NCBI GenBank assembly: GCA_022478985.1
Contig: JAKSZP010002721.1
Location: 124,001 to 188,000 of the forward strand
From: Massospora cicadina
Lineage: Eukaryota > Entomophthoromycota > Entomophthoromycetes > Entomophthorales > Entomophthoraceae
Length of the DNA stretch: 64,000 nt
Direction: 5' to 3'
The notes under the pieces were generated by a model that ran no database searches, was not told where the DNA came from, and saw only the letters and a program-made list of their open reading frames with translations. Each line of letters starts with the position of its first letter. The first letter of the stretch is position 1. The position numbers were made by a program, and so were the translations under genes. Of the stretch, positions 58,111 through 64,000 are shown one piece after another.

Positions 58111-58930
58111 GAACTCAGTTTACTTGATTCCACTTTCGGCTATAAAGTTACTCAAGTTGAGGTTGCTGTTCATAAGGTGAAGATCTTGGCAATCATTGAC
58201 ACCAGCTTTCTCATTAATGTCATTTCCTCTTAACTGGTTAAGCGGATAAAGGTTATGTCATACCAGAATCATCCCTATACTATGGAACGACGGGATCTCA
58301 TTTTACCCATTCTTTGAGAGCATTCTCCTCCTTGCCTCTTTTATTTTGCTCTTTGGTTATAATGGCTCCCACCATTGAGTTAAAAAATGACGGCTATGAC
58401 TTATTTATTGGCACCCAGTTCCTGGTTGAATTTGATACTCATATAAGCCACAAGTCTTATGCTTTTCTCTCTTAGGTTACAGCATTCCTCTGGTTGTGAA
58501 AGACGCTCATAAGGATAAATGGAAGAGGAACTCCTGATGTTGTCTAATGGAACATATGGACTGCATTGAAAGACTAGAGTATTGAGTAATTGTACCAAAG
58601 ACCAAGCTGCCACCTTCCAGAGCAGATGCTACAGAAGGGATGCCTGTGTATGCGTCTGGACGCATAGTCATACCATATAAATTGCATATCCTAGTGGAAA
58701 CTGGCATCCAAATTATCATACCACTGGACAACTTATTGTAAATACAAGAGGAGAGTAATCTGGCTATCTGAAAACCCCTTACCTGTCCTGGAGTGCTAGA
58801 TCACGCTTTCCAGGGTCCGTTGACTGTCTTAATGTCTAAAGTTTTCTGATTGGCCAATGAAAATAACTTAGAACAGACCCATCACATATTTCTAGATTCA
58901 GTCAGTTGACCAGATTAAGTTTGTCTGGGG
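58110..58930 (+). pseudogene. Element G pol: protease and dUTPase-like domain
   Basis: Protease: VEVAVHKVKILAIIDTSFLI (58160; D-T-S) and YDLFIGTQFLVEF (58398). dUTPase-like: ATEGMPVYASGRIVIPYKLH (58630), ILVETGIQIIIP, then LTCPGVLDHAFQGPLTVLMS (58775) with the motif-3 Asp. RT is not reached: G is cut near 58.9-59.2 kb, presumably by element F. Confidence 0.7.
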
Positions 58931-59253
58931 ATGTGGAGACCTGCAAGGCTTTGGAATAGAAAAAGTGTTATTATAGCCTAAGTTGAGGTGGAAATCATCA
59001 AAACTTATTGTTAGTTCTCAGCATATAGGCTTGTTCCGCTGAGTCAGTTTACACAGGGTATTAGCCACTTAGCAACCAAATAATAAGATATGAAGATTGC
59101 TGACTCTACTAGTAAACTCAATAAGCTTATATATAGAGCTATTTCCCCTTATTTCGACCTTTAATATAAATCGCAGACTTATCTGCAATTACTCAACCAC
59201 ATTAGAAAAGATCCCCTTTCAATCCTCTATGTGACTCTTTATATCTCAGTTCC
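58931..59253 (-). repeat. Probable 3' LTR of element F, far piece
   Basis: The minus strand has a TATA box at 59127-59136 (CTATATATAA). If the F LTR starts at 62675 on the minus strand and D is removed, this region is its continuation. The boundary with G is not resolved, so the start given here is approximate. Confidence 0.35.
59249..59253. repeat. Target-site duplication GTTCC of element D
   Basis: GTTCC at 59249-59253 and 62438-62442 flank element D. Confidence 0.88.
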
Positions 59254-60155
59254 CGTTAAAATATTGGGCTTTGTTGGCTCGCTTCTGGCCCTAGATTTCA
59301 ACTGCACAGATTCATGGATCCTTGCGTTGATTATTTAATTGATTTTGATAAACTGGGGCTATAATAGTATGAAGACTATTACTATGGTTGATTGCCCAAA
59401 AGTCACGTTGAGAGTAAAGTCCAACGCTAAACTGGTGCTTCTTCATCTTGAAGATATTTTGATACTAGTAGGGAACACTTTCCCTATTCCCTTCTCGCAG
59501 AGCCAAGCGGAGATTTTGATATTGCCAACCTAAGGATATCTGATCCTTGTACTATTCTTAAGAGTAATGATAAAAACAACCAATGTTTAAACAACTAAGA
59601 TAATATTAGTTTGAATCTGCTTTTATTCGGGGATTATTTGGGGTTTTCATAGTTAGAATTGGCACTCAACTTTTCAGATGTCCTATGAGAATATTTGTGC
59701 TCCTATACTGGTTTGACCCTCAGTGTTAGGCACCAAATATCATTGGGTACCGTTGCCTTAGGTTTCATAGGCAGTGTAATCCTCGGGTGTTTGGTGGACC
59801 AAAAAATTGGTATTAGGTACTTGAAACTGATTGTTTCAGCTGATGACAATTCCACTCTTCCTCAGGCGTTTGAACTTTTTGGTAGTTTCTAACAACTCCA
59901 ATCCGTTCTGCTCTTGTCAATTTCCTATAATTCAACTATTGGATATCATCCCAATATTTCTTCATGCTTAATTCTATTTGGGATGATGCCCAACAAAATT
60001 ATCTGTCCACAGCCTCAAATATTATTGGGGATAATGCCCAACAATATTTTCATCAATAGACCACTATTGTTAATCCTCTATGATTATAACTTAATCATCA
60101 AATCTTATATTTGGTCAAAGGGTTGGATTATATGGTCATCTGCAATTCTGAAACA
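59254..60155 (-). repeat. 3' LTR of element D (left)
   Basis: 902 bases. It ends on the plus strand at TTCTGAAACA, and its left terminal TG has become CG. It matches 61487-62437 except for about 50 bases missing in an internal tandem repeat. Confidence 0.9.
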
Positions 60156-60166
60156 TCCCCCTTTTT
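60156..60166 (-). promoter_or_regulatory. Polypurine tract of element D
   Basis: The minus strand reads AAAAAGGGGGA, just upstream of the 3' LTR. Confidence 0.75.
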
Positions 60167-60239
60167 GACAAGATATCCAATGGAAGATAGAGCCCTTATG
60201 AATGGAAGCCGCCTCAGCTGGAACTCATATTTGGTTTGT

Positions 60240-61432
60240 CATATTTCTATGTCCTCAGCGTAGTGCAGCTCTGTCCACACTCAACGCCCATATGCTCTGC
60301 TCAGTATGATGACTTTGTATCCTTGGTTGCTACCCATTGCCGCCTCTTCTTGAGCACAGTTCCCATGACATCATGTTGTGCCAGTCCCATCTTTGCATCA
60401 GTTGTGAAAGATCAACTGGTCTACCTGTACAAATCCCAGGACAGGTCTCTTTAGCACCCTTGCCACCTGTACAAACCCCAGGACGAGTTCCGCTGGCACT
60501 CTTGCCACCTGTACCAACCCCAGGATGGGCCTCAACATCTCATTGATAGGGACTATTCTGGTGGACCTAGTTTCAGCCCTTCCTGATCCTGCCAAGATCT
60601 GAGCTTCTTGGTAAAAACAGTCGACAAAACTAGCCAGAGTCTCATCTTTGAGGAATTGGATACCCATGAACTCTTGTTTACAATTTGCCATCTGAGTAGG
60701 GCTTTTGAACTCCAACATAATGGCGGCTTTGGCTTCCGCATACAACCAATTGTCCCCATTGAGGTGATGAAGCATCAGATTTTGGCAGTCTGTGCTAAGG
60801 CAGTTCATTAAGGTCACTGCTTTTTGTCAGTCCATATAGCCGGACATGGTCATCTCAAATAAGTGGAAGAACGCAGGGGCATTATCCCAGTGAAAGGTGG
60901 GCAATTTTGGCATATTTCAAAATTCCTTAGTTGTTCCTCTAATAGGAGATCCTGTTCCAGCTACTCGAGAAGCCATAGGAGTGACTTCAGGTTTCATTCC
61001 TGACACACCAGTGAATGGTTTAGGCATGTTTCAGGGCGGAGAGGTCTTATTGCTTGGTGTTTCACATGCCTTTTCTTTGGCATCATTTGCCTCAAATTGT
61101 TTGCAATCACATTGGTGTTTCTACAACTCCTCTATATTCTTGGTCATTTTCGCCATCTCCTCATGAAACCATCGGATGTGTTCTCAATCCGCTTCCCATT
61201 CAGTTTTCTGAAATAAAATTTCCTTGACAAGTTCGTTCTCTTTCCGCTTCAAAGAGGCAACTTTTTCGCATAAATCATTATTAACTATTCCCAATTGTTT
61301 GAGCGTTTTCTCCGCCTTGATCATACGCTCCTCTAATGTACTAACAACATCCTGAGATGCTGAGCTGAGCACATTATCACTGACAGCCTGTAGTTCTGCC
61401 CAGAGCTTCCAAAGCTCTCTCATAAAAGACAT
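60240..61432 (-). pseudogene. Element D gag
   Basis: Starts MSFMRELWKLWAELQAV at 61432, with a coiled coil to about residue 80 (61184). After a stop the frame continues with small breaks. The capsid part at 60817-60600 is open: LMNCLSTDCQNLMLHHLNGD, YAEAKAAIMLEF and KQEFMGIQFLKDETLASF, homologous to the A2 gag. Near QILAGSG it enters three copies of a 48-base repeat instead of the usual gag C-terminus, so the zinc knuckle and everything downstream are missing. Confidence 0.8.
60424..60535. repeat. 48-base tandem repeat in D gag
   Basis: CCTGTAC(A/C)AA(C/T)CCCAGGA recurs at about 60425, 60469 and 60514. On the minus strand one frame reads LGLVQVARVPAELV, LGFVQVARVLKRPV, LGFVQV. Confidence 0.7.
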
Positions 61433-61461
61433 TGTTACTTTAAATTGGCTTTTTACAACTC

Positions 61462-61484
61462 AACTACCCCCTGTAGTGAGCACA
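61462..61484 (-). promoter_or_regulatory. Primer-binding-site-like sequence of element D
   Basis: The minus strand reads TTGTGCTCACTACAGGGGGT next to the 5' LTR, the same motif as after the A LTRs. Confidence 0.6.
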
Positions 61485-61486
61485 AG

Positions 61487-62437
61487 TGTTAAAATCTTGG
61501 GCTTTGTTGGCTTGCTTCTGGCCCTAGATTTTAACTGCACAGCTTTGTGGATCCTGGCATCGATTATTTGAGTGATTTTGATAGACTGGGGCAATAATAG
61601 TATGAAGACTATTATTATGGGTGATTACCCAAAAGCCACGTTGAGAGTAAAGTCCAACGCTAAACTGGTGCTTCTTCATCTTGAAGATATTTTGATACTG
61701 GTAGGGAACACTTTCCCTATTCCCTTCTCATGGAGTTAAGCGGAGATTTTGATATTGCCAACCTAAGGATATCTGGTCCTTGTACTATTCTTAAGAGTAA
61801 TGTTTAAAGCAACCAATGTTTAAACAACTAAGCTAATATCAGTTTGAATCTGCTTTTATTCGGGGATTATTTGGGGTTTTCATAATTAGAATTGGTACTC
61901 AACTTTTCAGATGTCCTATGAGAATATTTGTGCTCCTTTACTGGTTTGACCCTCAGTGTTAGGCACCAAAGCTCATTGGGTGCCGTTGCCTTAGGTTTCA
62001 TAGGCAGTGTAATCCTCGGGTGTTTGGTGGACCAAACAATTGGTATTAGGTACTTGAAACTGATTGTTTCAGTTGATGACAATTCCACTCTTCCTCAGGC
62101 GTTTGAACTTTTTGGTAGTTTCTAACAACTCCAATCCGTTCTGCTCTTGTCAATTTCCTATAATTCAACTATTGGATATTATCCCAATATTTCATTATTG
62201 CTTAATTTCATTGATGATGATGCCCAACGAAATTATCTGTCCGCGGCCTCAAATATCATTGGGGATAATGCCTGAAAATAATTCATTAGTTGGCAACTTC
62301 TAATATCACTGGGGATGTCGCCTGACAATATTTTCATCAGTCAGCCACTATTGCCAATCCTCTATGATTATAACTTAATTTTTGAATCTTATTTCTGGTC
62401 AAAGGGTTGGATTATGTGGCCATCTGTTATTCTGACA
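61487..62437 (-). repeat. 5' LTR of element D (right)
   Basis: 951 bases, plus-strand TGTTAAAATC ... TTCTGACA. It has one more unit than the left copy of a repeat built on GGGGAT(A/G)(A/T)(T/C)GCC(T/C)(A/G)A near 62255-62330. Confidence 0.9.
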
Positions 62438-62442
62438 GTTCC

Positions 62443-62675
62443 TCAATCTGTATGCACCCTCATCTTGGTAGTCTTCAATTCATCTTTCCTTTTCTAGAAA
62501 CTCTTGTTCATATCAAATCTCAGCATAAATCCTCTCAATTCGCTAAATGGTCATCATTTTAATTGATTATAATTTGTATACCTTTTTCCATAAATTTTAA
62601 GACTCATCTTGATTCCCACTCCAATCCATCAGTATGGGTAGTGTATTGTCCACTCATATCAACTTCCTGACAATA
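62443..62675 (-). repeat. 3' LTR of element F, near piece
   Basis: On the minus strand the LTR starts TGTCAGGAAGTTG at 62675, preceded by the purine-rich AAAAGGCGGGTAT (62676-62688). It is interrupted by element D at 62442 and probably continues at 59248 and below. Confidence 0.55.
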
Positions 62676-62699
62676 CCCGCCTTTTGACTGCATGATAGG

Positions 62700-64000
62700 C
62701 TCTTACTGTTTATATGCTTGGAGGAACTTTGCATGGACTCAGTTGATAATTTGACCCCCAGCGGGTTCCTTAATAGTATTGACATCCATGCCAGTCTTCT
62801 CAATTATCTCAAACAGCCCAGCCCAGATGTTATAAAGCTTGTTTTTCCGCCCAAATCTGTGCTGGTCATGGAATAAAACGTGATCCCCCACAGCAAACGG
62901 CGGAAGTCTGCTCCATCTCTTCTGATCGGCTGCCTGATCACAATTCTTTTTGGCCAAACTGGTGGAGTAGGCCTCCGTTTGCAGCTTGATTAATGTATCT
63001 GTAATAGTATTCAAATATCGCTGGGGATCCACACCACCAGTGTCCTCTACACACGAATAAAGCAAGGCGGGCAGAGCTGGATGTTAACCATACAGCAACT
63101 GAAAAGGGCTCTTACCAGTGGATGAATGATGGCTGATATTATACATGAAGACAGCGGTAGGTAGAAGGGAACCTTATTCCAAAGGTCAATCCTTTACCAA
63201 TTTTTGGAGTATGTTCACTAGGGTTCCATTGACTCGCTCCACCATCCCATTTGATTTCAGATGATAGGGAGTGATCAAAACCACGTGGATCGCCATCAAC
63301 TCATTCAACTTTGGCAAAATATGTGAAGTGAAGTTAGTTCCATTATCAATCAGAATGAACTGTGGGCAGCCATGTCGCTGTATCACACACTCCATAATAA
63401 ACTTGGTCATGGTGACCGCGCCCAAGTTGGTAATATTCCTGGCCTCCACCCATCAGGTCAAATGATCGATAGTAACAATTATATACTTGGATTGATTGGC
63501 GCTAGTTGGCAGAGGTCCCACTACATCAATGTAAACGGTGTGTCAGGCTAACTGAAGTTTAACTGACTGGTATGTGGTTTTCTTGTGGAAAGGCTTTTCC
63601 GCTTGACACAGATGGCAACAGCTAACCGTTTACAATATGCCATAATGCATGCTCTCCAAGTAGTATCAGGGTCGCAAAAACTCCAGCGTTTTCCGCAATC
63701 CTCCATGTCCTACAGCCCAGTGAGCATCTATAATAATTAAGGGTCTAGCTGAAGGCTTAGAGAAACTCAATGTTGCATCTCCAACCTTCTTATATAGTTC
63801 TTTCCCATGTAAAAAAGTATCCTCCCTGAGTCCATTTAACAATTTTTCACCTGTGGCAGCTCATTTTGGTATTTGTTTACCACTATCTTTTCATACATTA
63901 TGTCAGCTAAATCTGCCATGATAGTGACAATTGGCAACCAAGAAAGACAATCTGCGTTTTGATGTTTTGCTCTCAGCCAGATGTAAAATCTCAAAATCAT
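62700..64000 (-). pseudogene. Element F pol: RNase H end and integrase
   Basis: Minus strand, entering from beyond the window. RNase H end near 63999-63930 (YDFEILHLAES, HQNADCLSWLPI). HHCC domain near 63725-63590 (VGHGGLRKTLEFL, CCHLCQAEK). Core: YIDVVGPLPTSANQSKYIIV (63535), and 63449-63186 is open with IQRHGCPQFILIDNGTNFTS, then SNGMVERVNGTLVNIL; both the second Asp and the Glu of DDE are present. The 63065-62739 frame ends with RFGRKNKLYNIWAGLFEII, a GPF-type module. It is the best-preserved integrase in the window. Confidence 0.88.

Larger units (their letters stand above)
59254..62437 (-). mobile_element. Element D: compact gag-only LTR element
   Basis: Minus-strand element, 3.2 kb. 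Two LTRs (59254-60155 and 61487-62437) with target duplication GTTCC, a primer site at 61462-61484, a polypurine tract at 60156-60166 and a 1.33-kb interior with gag only. No protease, RT or integrase. The primer site and gag are close to those of family A, so it may have used A enzymes. The LTRs are very alike, so the insertion is comparatively young. Confidence 0.9.

Overview
The window is eukaryotic, AT-rich and made almost entirely of decayed retrotransposons. I found no intact host gene, tRNA, rRNA, CRISPR array or bacterial-type operon. The elements are Ty3/Gypsy LTR retrotransposons plus one non-LTR element of the L1/Tx1 type. Element types and C-to-T-like decay suggest a filamentous fungus, perhaps a basidiomycete, but this is an inference and the species is not identifiable from the sequence.

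Positions 1-42481 form one nested stack, called C, B and A here. Element C has its 5' LTR cut by the window start (1-434) and its 3' LTR at 41739-42481. Element B (1180-28138) sits in the C gag. Element A1 (9374-27751) sits in the B 3' LTR, with target duplication AATGT. Element A2 (16222-25844) sits in the A1 3' region, with duplication GCTTC. A third A copy, A3 (29560-38969), sits in the C pol gene. Removing the insertions rejoins each interrupted LTR or reading frame.

Positions 42482-64000 hold a second stack. A poorly resolved block (42482-45577) carries antisense ORF remnants. Element G follows, with its 5' LTR probably at 45578-46063 and its gag split by element E (47851-57604, duplication ATGCC). 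E itself carries the L1/Tx1-type LINE (48780-52708) in its gag. G continues with protease and dUTPase-like remnants to about 58.9 kb. At the right end are minus-strand element F (3' part of pol and 3' LTR) and, inside the F LTR region, the compact minus-strand element D (59254-62437, duplication GTTCC). D has two LTRs, a primer-binding site and a polypurine tract but only gag.

Two features stand out. First, wherever the section is visible, the Gypsy pol genes read protease, then a trimeric-dUTPase-like domain, then RT, RNase H and integrase with a GPY/F-like end. Second, all three A copies carry a conserved gene of about 330 codons on the opposite strand between pol and the 3' LTR, with its own TATA-like box. 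The elements therefore act as parasites of one another; I see no host pathway. Nearly every reading frame is broken, so coding entries are given as pseudogenes.
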